DNA of 64,000 bases from Anarhynchus alexandrinus (taxonomy: Eukaryota > Chordata > Aves > Charadriiformes > Charadriidae): positions 2,637,213 through 2,701,212 of the forward strand of contig VUYV01000053.1 in assembly GCA_008711295.1 (NCBI GenBank), written 5' to 3'. Below the pieces are notes generated by a model. The model ran no database searches. It had not been told where the DNA came from and saw only the letters and a list, made by a program, of their open reading frames with translations. Positions 52,201 through 62,342 of this stretch are shown here, piece after piece. The position numbers and the translations under genes are program-made. The first letter of the stretch is position 1; every line of letters starts with the position of its first letter.

Positions 52201-55200
52201 ATTTTAAATTGGCAACTACCCCTAGAACAAAAAAAAATACATCTGAAATTCAGGTAATATGTCTGGAAATTGAAAGGGTGTCTCTTCTTCATGTCTCTTT
52301 GCATCAGCTGTATGTCGGCAGTTTTATATAACTGAGGGCCAACTGCTTAATTTCCCACACAAAGTCCCATTCTGAAAACCTTCCCACTATTTGAATGCAT
52401 TTTGCCTATGTATTGCTGCTATCCGTTTCATCTGGAGGATCGTGTTTTATAATTGCCCCACCATGATGAAATGCAGAACTATTATGGAGCTTGAAAGAAC
52501 AAATACATTTGTCATAGGTTCAAAAAAAGACTTCTTGGAAACCTGGAGGCAATGCTGCTCGAAAACATTTCATACCTTCCCAGGGCTTTCAGAGAGGCAG
52601 TAGAACCAATGATCTCAGATTAAGCTTGTGATGTACACCTTCTTCTAACCTCATTAATTTCCTAGCTTTGCTTAACAGTAGTTTATGCACCCAAGAACTG
52701 CTGTCCCAGTGCTCAGAATATGCTGAAGCCATTCTGGCTGCTCTACCAATGCATTCTTATACTCTCTGACTTACAGCTCTTGCACACAAATAATCTGTCA
52801 TTTACCCATTTGTGGATGGTATAAATAAATAATTTTTAAAAAGAGGGAAATTGATGGCAAGATCCATCTCTCCACAAAAGCTCTCATTTGTTTCAGTAGA
52901 AATAATCAAACAAAGCCTGGGCTTTGTTCAAAGTTATTAATTCTATTAGTATGGAAGGAAAATAATATAACAAAATACCTACAAAAGGTCCAACTATCAC
53001 ATTTTTTCCCAAATCATCTTATAACCCAGATTTTACATTACTCTCATTGCTAACAGCTTTTGTACAAAGCAGCCAAAGGAAACAAGTTTTCATAAGAACT
53101 GTGCTGATTACCTGTTGGGCATGAGCACATTTTTTCTTTCAGAAATATCTTTGTTTCTATTTCAATAAACTCCACTCAGCCAACACAGCAACACTCACAT
53201 GTTATGTGTTTCTAAATCTAACAATATCATTAAATGAATTAGTGTAGTCTTCCTTAAAGACTTCATAAAAGTACTTCATTCCTTTATTTCTCTCTGTCTC
53301 TCTCTCTCCAATTCCCTTTATCAAACTGTATAGAGTAGAATTTAAAACCAGCTACCACATAGTCTGTTGATTTTCCCTAGGCATGACCTTACTTTACAGA
53401 ATGTATGAGGGTTTAGACCATGAGGCGGGCAAGTTTAAACGCTAAAATTAGGCTTTTGGATCAGCTGATTGTTGATTAAAACTTTCATTGAGTTCAAAGG
53501 GTACATGATGAAGTATATAGAACCAATCCCACAGGACATGAAAGACATTTAAAAAATAAAAATAAAAAACCCACCCACCATAAAATAAAAATTACAAATG
53601 TCTCAAACACAATTACAGTAAGAATACTGGCCCCCACCCTATGTTAATAGGAATCAGCATAGCCTTGGATTTCCACTGATTGGCTTTCACCAAGGACTGG
53701 GTCTGCAGGGCAAAATCTTCTGCAACATCGCTTGTATTTCATTCTGGTGCAACTGCTTTCTCTGCAATTCACTGGCGCCTGAGCTACAGCTGTGTAGCTA
53801 AGAGGCAAAACAGTGAGCCAGATTCTCCCACTACTTATTGTTTTTAAATTGGTTTATCTCTACTGACTTCAGTGGATTTGCTGTTGAACTACATTAGCCT
53901 ATTAAACAAGAGGACAATTACATCCATTGATTTCAATGGGAATTTTGTCTGGACATATGGAGTGACAGCAGAATGCAAGATCTGGTTCTTTATTTTAAGA
54001 CCGTGCTCTTTTTCTGGTTTAGTTTCTCATCCCAAAGATGCCCTGACTGCTGCACTCCTGATTTCTTAAGCTGTTTTTGGTAGAACTTTGAGATAAACTA
54101 GTGTACTTAATGTATTTATAATAACCAAAAGGAAAGCATTTGAATGTTATGTTCCTCTGAAGCCTTAGACATGTAAGTGCAGATTTGCTGGGGTTCTCTT
54201 TTATCCTCTACGGAGAAACCCATGAAGCAGAGTCTGAGAGTCAGTGAGTCATTATCAGGCGTCAGTGATACATCTACCAGAGACTCTCCTTCCGATTTCT
54301 CCCCAAATTACAAAACTTGTCTGATTTGAATGCCAGAAAAAAGGAGTGGTTACTTTCTCAGATCTGTCACGCAAAACTTGACCAATAGCTCTTTGCACCA
54401 GATACTTCAGGGTAACATCAGTTAAAACACATAAATACAGACAGTTACAGTGTGAAAAATAAAATAAAAGTTAATTGGAGAGAAAGAAAAGCAGATTAAA
54501 TAGGAAGAGGCCAAATAAGAGAGCAAGCACAAGTCCAACTGAAAGAAAAATGATGAACAGAATAACATGGAGAGTTTGGATGGATGAGGCTCCAATAAGG
54601 AGACTGACACAAAAGATTTAGTTGATGGGTTTTTTTGCATGCTTATGAGAAAGCCAACACTGTAATCAGACTAAATTAGCATGCACAAGGCTGAAAAAGA
54701 ATATTTAGTCACCTAACATGAATCTGAATGTAATAAACAGTGACAATTCATCATTTAGTGCCAAGAATGATTTGAATCTCTACACAAGTGAGAAGACCGT
54801 CAAAAATGGGAAAAATAATAATTCTAGAGATCATATTGGGTGATAAACAAACACATTCCAACAATAATAATGCTTCATATATTTTTAATGTCAGAGTCTG
54901 GCCACTTCACAATCAAAATAAGATATTCTGAGCCACAGCTCAATCTGGGAAAGCACTTCTGCTTTTTTCTGGTTGAAGCATTGTCAGCAGGGAAGATGCA
55001 TGAGTGTTTCTTGTCAGCCAGAGAGACACACACATGCCTGCCCAAACAGAAACTCTAAAGGTATTTTTCAAGAAACCCCTCAGTCAATTTCACGACATTA
55101 CCAAGAGCTGTTTAACACCTCTCTTACCTGCACAACAACAACCTGAATGGACACATGATCTGGGAGTCTGATTGGTGCTCGAAAATACTGTGATAATGCA

Positions 55201-58200
55201 ACCAGAAGATGAAGTATTGCTACCAGACTTTTAGCATGGACAGCTGAAATAGATATTAAAAGCACAAGTTACAAACTGCAAAGTAACTAGGGCGCATATT
55301 TTTACTCTTTAGGATGTAGGGATTATGGGAGTCTCTTCCTCTTGCCACCTGGACCCAGGGGGCACTTTTAAGGCACCTCTCCTTTACTGGTCTCTTCTTG
55401 CTCAATAGGTCATGCAAATGCAGCCCTGTCAGTAATATGCGTCAGCACCAAAGTGTTACTTTTTTGCAAAATGTCTGGATGCCATAGTCTTGTGTAGATG
55501 GAAATCTAAAGCTAATCCAAAAGCCAGATTTCATGTACGGCAGTTTAAATGCTGTCTCTGCATTCTCCTTGCCTTTCCTTTATTCCCTTTATTTCAATAA
55601 GGATTTATGGACTATCAGAAAGATATTTTTGTACTCATAACATGCACTTATTCATTTTTAAGTGTCACAATGTCTGCAGGATGATAAACGAGCCTATTTT
55701 GGCAGAGGCCTTAAGCAATAACTTACTAAACTCAATGACTCAAACATTCCTCGTGAAGTTATTATAGTTCTTGTTATTGAAGCTTTTTCACAGCAGGTTT
55801 CATATGGGTAGTTAACACTAACACGACTTACAAGATATCAAAAGCCATACTGTAGGAAATCCTTAATCAAGTATCAAACCATTGGCATGAAAGTGAATAA
55901 TTTCTAATTCCTATTATTGCCTTTCTTCTTCTTCTATTTTGTTTTTGCATTTATAGTCTTCCCCGGAGTGATATTCCTAAATGATCCTGTAGTGATGGCT
56001 ACGCTACAGTTCACTCACCTTTTTTGTACTTGAACTAACCAATAACTACTACCTTACATCACTACTAAAGCAGGATCAGATTCACTAAAGTATCATTCCT
56101 CGTTATCTTCCAATGCAAGTCTCAACTATACCGTGGAGATAGCCATCCACATAAAATGCAGCAACGCTGTCAAATTTTGCTGGGGTGCCAGTGGTCACGG
56201 ATGAGGTGCTTTAGCAGAACACTAAAGATGTCTGTCTGCCTAGCACCGGTGTGTGCTACAGCTGGCTCCAGCTGCTGCTGTCTATCTCTAGTTTAGCTCT
56301 AAAACACATGTAAAACATTAAATTAAAACTAGAAGTTAAATTGTCATGCCACTCCAAACACCCTGCCTCCAGCTGCATAACAGGGAATGGAAAAAACCTG
56401 GGGGGAGGTTGAAGAGAGATGGGGAAAGAAAACTTGGTGGGACCACACGAAGGGGAAAGTGAGAGACACCTCATGCTCACTCTTCCTCCCTCGAGCTATT
56501 TCCCTCCCTCTCACTAATTTGTTGTGAATGGAACAAGATACAAAACAGCTCAGCTCAAGACAGGTATAGGAGACCCGGACACTGCTATATATTGGTTAAG
56601 GTATTCACCAGTGTGAAATTCTGGATACTGAACTTAAAACAGATTGAAAGGCTGAATTTTCTAAAGCTGCTGATAACCTGCTTTCTGCAACACATATGCA
56701 CTAAAATGTCTTGTGTTGGGCCACTGAAGGAATTTCTGTTAGATATTACTACGTTCATTTTTAATACAATAAAATAGGAAGGGTGCAGTCCTAATCTTAA
56801 TGAGAGTTTTGTAACCAAAAACAGTGGTTCAGATTTAGCCTTAAACTATCAGAAATATTATTCATATCTATGTTGCAAATATTACACAGATAAAGAGTCC
56901 TAGGACCTAACTCTCCTTCCACCTATTTACTCACATTTATGCAGGTACTTGCTTGTTTCAACAAAACAGTTAAGCAACAGAAAACCTAAGCTGGTATGCA
57001 TATGGACTTAAGAGCAGAAATACCATACTTTGACAAGCTCAGAAAAGACAGTTTCTTTAAATAGGAGGTTGAGCCCCAGTAAAGAGGGTAGAGTGTACCA
57101 CATCTGGAAGTGCCCTGCAGAGCAGCTCCTACCGTAAATACCAGGTTTCAGCCTTCCCTTATCATTGGATATTTCAGAATTCCAGATAGTAGCTATAAAC
57201 TCTCGGGTGTCAACAAATGAGAACAGCATAGAAAACATACAACTTACAGTCAACGTTCCATTTAATGCTTCTCGGAGGGAGTTTAAGGGTTTCATTGATC
57301 TTTTCAAGCACTGTCTGTAGCTTCTGTTTCTGAGCAATTTCAGACTGAGTAACTTCAGCAACATTCAGCTTCTCACTTTCGAGTTTCTCTGAAGTGATAA
57401 CAGAAGAAAAAAAACAGAAGAAAAACCATTGTTAACTCCATGAAGAACACAAAGACATTCCATGCACCCAGATGTACATTCAAGAGATATTAGACTTCCC
57501 AGTTTTAAAATTATTTGCTTTTTCTTCCAGAGCCACTTTCCCCGACGCATCTGAACTCCTAAAGATACAGTTCCCATTTTCCCTTTATTTCCCCATTGCC
57601 AAGGGGAAGGTGAAATATTAAGAAAGCCACACTACCAGCTAACAAATATTTGCTGCAACTCCCTTTAGGAAACACCAGACTCTGAGGTAAGGCCCATTGC
57701 TTGTATTGCTACTGGATAAAGGGTATTCTGTATGCAAGTGGCTTGTACAGCAGACCAGCAAACCTAGGAAACAGATACCAACTTTAAGAAGATTTGTTTC
57801 ATCAACCTCAGCCTCCTGCCTTCTCCCTCAGACTCGGGAGATTTAAACATTTTACGTGGCCCATTTGTGATAAAAGTGAAGTGACGTATGCATAAAGGTG
57901 GAGGATGTACCCAAGAAATGCGAAAAAGTATTTCTGGAGGTATGAAAACAACTAAAACCTTGGGCAATTTCTTTCTACAAAACCAGAGTCCTTTTCTGCA
58001 CTCAAAATTTGCAGTAGATTTTAAAATACTTTATGAATTAGTTTGTTAATAATCAGTACAGATTGCTAGCTATATACATACATGGCTTAGTGTTCACCAT
58101 TACATAGTAAACAAAGAAAATTTAGCAATAAAAGCTCCCTGATAACAGAACTAGAAACAAAATGCTTGGTCACCTCTCAATTTACTTCAATGAAAGAATA

Positions 58201-60303
58201 TCTTATTAAGCTTGGTAAGAGGTGATCTTGTTCTCATCAAAGCGAGCTGAATATCTTCCCAAAGAGATTGAGCCTGAGGTACCGGTCTATGAATTCTGCC
58301 TAAGAGACTGCTATCTACATGGCTTTCTTGTGCCTCCACAGAAATCAGCCTGTGTACAGTTTCACAACAAGACCAAAGTCTGTCATTAGCATAGACCTGA
58401 TCCACAAGGAATTAAGGGTAATGGAAAAGATTCCACTGAAATCAGTAAGTGCTGGGTCAGTATATGCATATTTAGAGTCAGGCCGTATCTGATACGTTTT
58501 TTTTTGGGGTTTGGGTGAAGTCACTGGAGGTCTGTCCATTGTTCAGTCTGGGGCATATCCAGTCCATCACAATATATTCAATAGCTTAAACATTCATAGA
58601 AGGGAATCATCTGTGTAGTCTTTATTAGAAGTGCTCACATGATGTTTCAAGATTCATTTAAGATACTGAAAAGAAATTTACTGGAGACTTTATGAGCTGT
58701 AATAACTACGAAAATGGCTTCCAAGCCAACAGTTAAAAAAGCACATGCCAGCTCTGCATTAGCAGTTTCTTTTCTCTATCTGTTTCTCAGCTGAAGCTCA
58801 GTTTGCAGTCCACTGGGTACCATTACCTCAGTAACGTTAAAAGCCAGACATCAAATCAGAAAGAAATTCCAACTTTCCAGAGGAACTTCACAATGTGAAT
58901 AAACTATAGTATGGAACCAGCAGAGATTAAAAACATCCACCGTTGTACTGAAAATACCCTTGCCTTCAAATTTACTTTCCACTTGTAACACGGTTAAGTT
59001 TGTACAGCACATATGCAGATAATAAATTTAATTGGAGTGAATACTGTTGCCAAGACAAGAACCCTCCCTCTCTAGCACCCCAGGTAGGCTTTATGCTGTT
59101 CTCATCAACTACAGAGCACCACACATTGCACTGTAGCTGTAAGGATTGTGCATACAGACTAATGCTCAAGGGTCTCATAATACAATGCTATTTTTATATC
59201 ACTTAGTGGCATAAATGTAAGATGATACCAAGGCTCCTAAGTAGGAACAAGTGATCCACTTACTGACAAAGTGCCCCAACAGCATGCACATATATTTTTT
59301 CTTACCAAATAATTTCTGCAATACTTGTCCATCATACAGGTCTTCAGCCAAGTCTTTCACAATAATCCTCTCTCCTACCAACACATCATTAATCCAGTCA
59401 ATTAATACCTATATGGGAAACACAAATTTGGCAGTATTATACACTATTCATCTGCAATTTAAAACACATGTCATTTTGTACAATGATGAAAATATTTAGC
59501 AGAAAGAATACCAAAGCTGCAATGACTCAAAATACAATCAGTCTGAAATGCCATCAGAAGAAAATAGGAAGGACTTAGGAAGGACTTTCTAGGGTGGCTG
59601 TGTCAATGCACCACAAGGTCTAGACAAATACCAGATTGATACTGTGCATTCTGGAGTGAAATCTGCCCTTTGCTTTCCGTAGTATTTTAACATTTTATGG
59701 TGAGGCAAAAGGTGTTGAGGTTGATTCTAATGAAGCTTCATGCTGAAGTTCTAACCCCAAGAATCACAAAGGCTATGAGGGAAGTCAGTGTCATCTTAGA
59801 CTGGGGGTGGGATGGGACTAAGAATCTGGACTCAGGATTTTAATCTAAATTCTTAAGTCTCTCTGTGCCATATCTAGAGAAAGATACTGCAACAAACCTG
59901 CCCATTTCACTGGGATGTATACACCACGTGGTTTCATTTAATTAATATGTAAACAGTGCTTTGAAGTGTTCAAATGAAAGAGGCAGGGATAGCATTAAAA
60001 AATAGTTTCACTTTCCTGAAAGTGTTTACGTGGTTTTCATTACCTTCATTAGTTCTTGTAATTTTGGGTCATTTCTTGAATTTGGATCAACCATTGTTCG
60101 GACTTCATTTTCCTCTAGAAGGTTTAAAAGAAAAATATTAGAAACTATTACAGGCATGACACTTTATTTTACATCAAGCTTTTATGTTGAGATATAAAAT
60201 TGTTGTGAATTACCTAGCATAGTGTCCTCAGGGTCTAGTTCGAATGGAATTGGACTGAGAGGTAAGTTAATAGCATTTATTCCTTCTTCCTGTAATTCAG
60301 ATA
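40194..60303 (-). CDS. PARVA: Alpha-parvin (PARVA), coding exons 2-13; exon 1 lies outside the window
   Basis: Alpha-parvin is a cytoplasmic focal-adhesion adaptor that joins ILK and PINCH in the IPP complex, binds paxillin, and ties integrins to F-actin through two calponin-homology (CH) domains. Twelve minus-strand exons join in phase: 60303-60214, 60114-60044, 59408-59306, 57388-57248, 55243-55128, 49630-49572, 48490-48471, 47109-47048, 46381-46313, 44689-44588, 43792-43720 and 40270-40194. They total 983 nt including the TGA stop, all with AG acceptors and GT donors. They encode residues 46-372 in human numbering: linker, CH1 (about 97-201), inter-CH linker, CH2 (about 262-369). Peptides such as DLAEDLYDGQVLQKLF, RDAFDTLFDHAPDKLNVVKK and STLRVLYNLFTKYRNVE are diagnostic of the parvin family. 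The alpha paralogue is favoured over beta-parvin by EGINAINLPLSPIPFELDPE in exon 2 and ALSGRH in exon 8. No frameshift or internal stop is seen, so the gene looks intact. Confidence 0.97.
41048..41088. repeat. (GAATAA)n microsatellite in PARVA intron 12
   Basis: About six imperfect GAATAA/GAATGA units in a row. Confidence 0.85.
43154..43195. repeat. Fossil of an amniote palindromic repeat in PARVA intron 12
   Basis: GGAATCCTGGTCCTGCTAAA then GTCAGCAGCAAAACCTTCAT resembles the known pattern GAATCCTGGCCCCATTGAAG, TCAATGGCAAAACTCCCATT. Short and decayed. Confidence 0.35.
43720..43792 (-). CDS. PARVA: PARVA exon 12, CH2 (residues 324-348)
   Basis: This 73-nt exon reads VLNVSFAFELMQDGGL, then EKPKPRPE, and ends on the G of an Asp codon at a gtatct donor. 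The acceptor, attactag, has an unusually poor, AT-alternating pyrimidine tract compared with its neighbours. The segment covers the helix and loop ahead of the last CH2 helix. Confidence 0.94.
44588..44689 (-). CDS. PARVA: PARVA exon 11, CH2 core (residues 290-323)
   Basis: This 102-nt, phase-0 exon reads FADGVYLVLLMGLLEGYFVP, then LHSFFLTPDSFEQK. It has a tttacag acceptor and a gtaatt donor. The F-DGVYLVLLMGLLE helix is the CH2 signature and part of the ILK pseudokinase-binding face. His follows PL where I recall Tyr in human alpha-parvin; beta-parvin also has His there. Confidence 0.95.
46313..46381 (-). CDS. PARVA: PARVA exon 10, CH2 (residues 267-289)
   Basis: This 69-nt exon, phase 0 on both sides, reads TLITFVNKHLNKLNLEVTEL and ETQ. 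It has a tttcag acceptor and a gtagga donor. It encodes the first CH2 helix and appears identical to the mammalian protein as I know it. Confidence 0.95.
47001..47012 (-). promoter_or_regulatory. Tandem UGCAUG motifs downstream of PARVA exon 9
   Basis: The minus strand has TGCATG twice head-to-tail, 36-47 nt after the exon 9 donor at 47047-47046. UGCAUG is the RBFOX-family binding site and usually promotes inclusion when downstream of an exon. Between donor and motifs lies GTTTTTGTTTTT, a U-rich stretch of the kind bound by TIA1. Together they would compensate for the weak gttgga donor. Confidence 0.5.
47048..47109 (-). CDS. PARVA: PARVA exon 9, entry to CH2 (residues 246-266)
   Basis: This 62-nt exon completes a Glu codon and reads RDAFDTLFDHAPDKLNVVKK, ending in phase 0. 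It covers the linker helix at the N-terminal side of CH2, which contributes to the paxillin LD-motif and ILK-binding surface in the parvin family. The donor, AAG followed by gttgga, is weak at positions +3 and +4 compared with the other donors in the gene. Confidence 0.95.
48471..48490 (-). CDS. PARVA: PARVA microexon 8, 20 nt (residues 239-246)
   Basis: This 20-nt exon is bounded by a long T-rich tract plus ccacag on one side and a consensus gtaagt donor on the other. Its first G completes the Glu codon left by exon 7, six codons read ALSGRH, and its last G begins the Glu codon completed by exon 9. The phases on both sides fit only if it is included. Skipping it would give a stop about six codons into exon 9. 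It is too short to stand out as an open frame, but phase and protein homology fix it. Confidence 0.9.
48496..48540 (-). promoter_or_regulatory. Extended polypyrimidine tract upstream of microexon 8
   Basis: On the minus strand about 45 nt of almost unbroken T/C, with TTCTTTTTCTT and a run of 12 T, lead directly into the ccacag acceptor. It is longer than the tract at any other acceptor in this gene. Such tracts help define exons too small to be bridged by exon-binding factors, and the TTCTTT motifs could also bind PTB. Confidence 0.6.
49572..49630 (-). CDS. PARVA: PARVA exon 7, inter-CH linker (residues 220-239)
   Basis: This 59-nt exon follows a T-rich tract and ccag acceptor, reads KREGILQSRQIQEEITGNT, and ends with GA, the first two bases of a Glu codon, at a gtatgt donor. 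It encodes the charged linker between CH1 and CH2. Intron 6 upstream is the longest complete intron (5,497 bp). Confidence 0.94.
49899..49983. repeat. Fossil of an amniote palindromic repeat in PARVA intron 6
   Basis: GCCCCAATTCAGCAAGACAT, then TTAAACACCTAAACACATAT and, near the end, GAGTTGAATTAAACC parallels the reptile/bird repeat with CCAATTCAGCAAAGCACTTA at one end and its complement at the other. Confidence 0.4.
51551..51584. repeat. A-rich run in PARVA intron 6
   Basis: C followed by 13 As, GAC, nine As and GACAAGAC. Low complexity. Confidence 0.85.
53288..53308. repeat. (TC)n microsatellite in PARVA intron 6
   Basis: About nine TC units with one TG interruption. Confidence 0.8.
53813..53955. 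repeat. Fossil of an amniote palindromic repeat in PARVA intron 6
   Basis: GAGCCAGATTCTCCCACTAC, then CTCTACTGACTTCAGTGGAT and, 60 bases on, CATCCATTGATTTCAATGGG. The twin TTGACTTCAATGG-like boxes and the GAGCCAGATTCT start are characteristic of an old repeat common in turtles and birds. Confidence 0.4.
55128..55243 (-). CDS. PARVA: PARVA exon 6, end of CH1 and linker (residues 181-219)
   Basis: This 116-nt exon completes the split Ser codon (T + CT) and encodes VHAKSLVAILHLLVALSQYF, then RAPIRLPDHVSIQVVVVQ, ending in phase 0 at gtaaga. It covers the last CH1 helices (the AILHLLVALSQYF helix) and the start of the inter-CH linker. Confidence 0.96.
55244..57247 (-). other. PARVA: PARVA intron 5, 2,004 bp
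   Basis: This intron has a strong gtaagt donor. A purine-rich patch lies at about 56,390-56,470; otherwise nothing is recognisable. Confidence 0.85.
57248..57388 (-). CDS. PARVA: PARVA exon 5, middle of CH1 (residues 134-181)
   Basis: This is the longest coding exon here, at 141 nt. It follows a clear polypyrimidine tract and cag acceptor, completes a Glu codon, and encodes KLESEKLNVAEVTQSEIAQK, then QKLQTVLEKINETLK and LPPRSIKWNVD. It ends with the T of a Ser codon at a strong gtaagt donor. The sequence appears virtually identical to mammalian alpha-parvin. Confidence 0.96.
57389..59305 (-). other. PARVA: PARVA intron 4, 1,917 bp
   Basis: This intron runs between exons 4 and 5. I see no repeats or further coding sequence in it. 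Confidence 0.85.
59306..59408 (-). CDS. PARVA: PARVA exon 4, start of the CH1 domain (residues 100-134)
   Basis: This 103-nt exon starts in phase 0 after a catatag acceptor and encodes VLIDWINDVLVGERIIVKDL and then AEDLYDGQVLQKLF. The last base (G) begins a Glu codon completed by exon 5, and the donor is gtaaga. The W-x-N motif and the DLxDGQ-LxKLF motif are the core helices of a CH domain. Confidence 0.96.
59409..60043 (-). other. PARVA: PARVA intron 3, 635 bp
   Basis: This intron runs between exons 3 and 4. It holds a decayed MIR-like element at 59825-59983; nothing else is recognisable. Confidence 0.85.
59825..59983 (-). repeat. Decayed MIR-like fragment in PARVA intron 3
   Basis: AGTCTCTCTGTGCCATATCT, then GATACTGCAACAAACCTGCC and TTTAATTAATATGTAAACAG, ending GTGCTTTGAAGTGTTCAAAT, match the reverse order of a MIR/CORE-type SINE common in amniotes (TCTCTGTGCCTCAGTTTC, GGATTAATTAATGTAAAG, TGCTTTGAAG). 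Confidence 0.5.
60044..60114 (-). CDS. PARVA: PARVA exon 3 (residues 76-99)
   Basis: This 71-nt exon completes the split Glu codon and reads ENEVRTMVDPNSRNDPKLQE followed by LMK, ending in phase 0 at a gtaatg donor. It leads into the first helix of CH1. It is only 99 bp from exon 2, much the shortest intron of the gene. NSRNDPK differs from the mammalian NSRSDPK, as I recall it, by one residue. Confidence 0.95.
60115..60213 (-). other. PARVA: PARVA intron 2, 99 bp
   Basis: This very short intron runs from gtaatt to ttctag between exons 2 and 3. Retention would add codons reading GNSQQFYIST and then a stop, so it must be removed for a full-length protein. Confidence 0.9.
60214..60303 (-). CDS. 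PARVA: PARVA exon 2 (residues 46-76)
   Basis: This 90-nt exon begins with two bases completing a Val codon split with exon 1, reads SELQEEGINAINLPLSPIPF and then ELDPEDTML, and ends on the first base of a Glu codon. Its acceptor is ttcctag and its donor is gtaatt. It encodes the conserved acidic and proline-containing stretch between the phosphorylated N-terminal tail (exon 1, not in the window) and CH1. Bird Ile replaces the Met I recall at this place in human EGMNAINL, a mild change. Confidence 0.95.
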
Positions 60304-61802
60304 CTAGGAAATAAAAAAGAAGAGCGTGGTCAAATTTCAATTCAATTTTACTTACTATTTCACTCTTGTTGAAAGTAGCATTAATTGTCTTAATTTCTTT
60401 ATAGGAACATGACTCTATTAGATATGCCACTAGGTGTAATTACAGCAATAAAATACAGCTAACAAAAATGGGAGGCCCAGCCAACAAACCTTTACTTGTA
60501 TGAGTAGATTTTTCGTGCATAATGACACTGGAATCAATGCAATTTCCTCAAATCTTTTCCAGGATAAGGCCCATTGTCTTCAAATTTTAAAAAGCTCACT
60601 TGCATTTTAATGGTCCTGACATTTTAACACTAATGAATAATTTTAGCTGAGGGAAATGATTACTGCTCGCAGCTATGTCACCGTTGCTCTGGAGATGCTT
60701 CAAGTTTAGCTACTTGAGAGGAGTTGGGCCTGGCTATATACCCAACACGGGAGCTGCCAGACTGATAAACTATTTAGGACTGAAGGTGCAGTTGCAGCAC
60801 ATGGCTCCCTCCGTTGCTCAGGTCAGGGACCCGCTGGAGCAGACTGGGATGCTTCTGCCCTGTGTTCTTGGGCTTTCTTTAGCAGAAACCACGGCAGCAG
60901 GACACAGGTGTAAGATGATGAACCCTGAAAAGTACTGCCTTAGTGGGGAGTCCAGACATAGTTTGAGAAAGAACTTGGACGCAGGAATGGGGAAGTAAAC
61001 CAAAATCCCATCGTCTGGAGATGCCCACAGTTGTCAGGAAATATGGATGAGTTCTTACTCAGCTGAAGTCCCCTAATGCTGCAAAAATCAATGTTCTGGT
61101 AATACATGCTCTGATGACATAGGAACAGAGAGATCCAGAGAAGTGTAAAAGCAGTTCTGCCACCAGTTCTGTAATGTGCAGGCTCTGTACCTGGTACAGT
61201 TCAGTGAAACTTCATTCATGCTTCTTGGTGACCCAGATTTTAATAGGTTGCAAAGACAAACCCCTTCCTTCACTACCCAAACATGCTTCCATAACAGAAG
61301 AGAATAAATACAAAAAAGCCAATAGGCTAATCCTACCACTATGAAAGAACACATAGCACTGTGCAGGGAGGGTAACCCACTTTGGTGATCAGACAAGTTT
61401 GTATCCGCTTTGTAACCAAGAAATCAGTGTAAACTTGATTTACCAAACCAGGAAAGAGGCTCGCTGTCTTGTGAACGACAAGTAAGTAATGTTGTTTTGA
61501 CCACTAATTTTCCAGTGTACAGACCCTGAATAGAACTGGTTGTTAGCACAACTGTTCTGGTCAGAGTTTAAACTTAAATAAGTTAATTCAACCATCCTAC
61601 ATGTGTCCTAGATTCAGGTAACTGTATACACCTTCTGACATGAACTAAAATATATGATTCATGTGCAGATGCAGATTCACCATCGAACATTTCAGATTTA
61701 TTACCTGAAGCTTTCCTCAGTTTATTTTGAAAATTACAGAAACAATTTAGGTTCGGAGAAAACAGAAAAGTAGAAAGTGACAGTAGAGATGTTGTGTTTT
61801 GA

Positions 61803-61965
61803 TGCTGGCCCTGTGACTGCCTCGTAAGTTAGCTTTGGAAAATGGTATTACTTCTCTGCCTTAACTTCCTGTGAGCAATAAGTACACCTAAGTTTCACAT
61901 GAACATTGTGACAATTAGTCAGTTGGTGTGATAACAGTACTTAAAACTTTCCAAATATTTTCTAT
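61803..61965 (-). repeat. Decayed MIR-like fragment in PARVA intron 1
   Basis: CTGGCCCTGTGACTGCCTCG, then TTCTCTGCCTTAACTTCCTG, AATAAGTACACCTAAGTTTC, CATTGTGACAATTAGTCAGT and AACAGTACTTAAAAC follow the order of a reverse-oriented MIR-like SINE. It is even more diverged than the copy in intron 3. Confidence 0.4.
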
Positions 61966-62275
61966 GCTTTGTGAAATGTTTTGTGCTCTGACAGAAGAAA
62001 TGGGTGTGCACATTTCAAGAGTGCATTCAGGCATCTACATAAGACTCAGCAATAATGGCTGTTAGAACGCTTACTACTTCTAATTGTACAAAAATAACTT
62101 TGAAAAATCCACTACCTTCAATACTGAAACACTAACTTCACTCCACACACTCACCCTGCTTGTGGATCTGTAAAATACAAATCCTGAGCAGCTCTAAAGA
62201 GTCATAAAATAATGTTGACAATAACAGTTCCCTGGATTGTGGTATATCCTCTAAAACTGATGGCTGAGAGCAATG

Positions 62276-62342
62276 GACCAAATTAATCCCTCATGTAACT
62301 TCATTGAGTTCCGAGGAGTTATAGCAAGGATGAATTTGGTCT
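62276..62342. repeat. Imperfect 67-bp palindrome in PARVA intron 1
   Basis: The left arm GACCAAATTAATCCCTCATG, TAACTTC pairs with the right arm GAGTTATAGCAAGGATGAAT, TTGGTCT around an ATTGAGTTCCGAG centre. This is a foldback element of the same type as the other reptile/bird palindromic fossils here, and the one that best retains both arms. Confidence 0.55.

Larger units (their letters stand above)
49631..55127 (-). other. PARVA: PARVA intron 6, 5,497 bp
   Basis: This is the longest complete intron. It holds an A-rich run (51551-51584), a short CT microsatellite (53288-53308) and two fossils of amniote palindromic repeats (49899-49983 and 53813-53955). No coding sequence is recognised. Confidence 0.85.

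Noticed and set aside
60675..60998. 107-codon plus-strand frame in a GC-richer patch near PARVA exon 2, considered as an antisense gene or alternative first exon
   Set aside because: There is no homology, it is on the wrong strand for PARVA, and there is no donor joining it in phase to exon 2.
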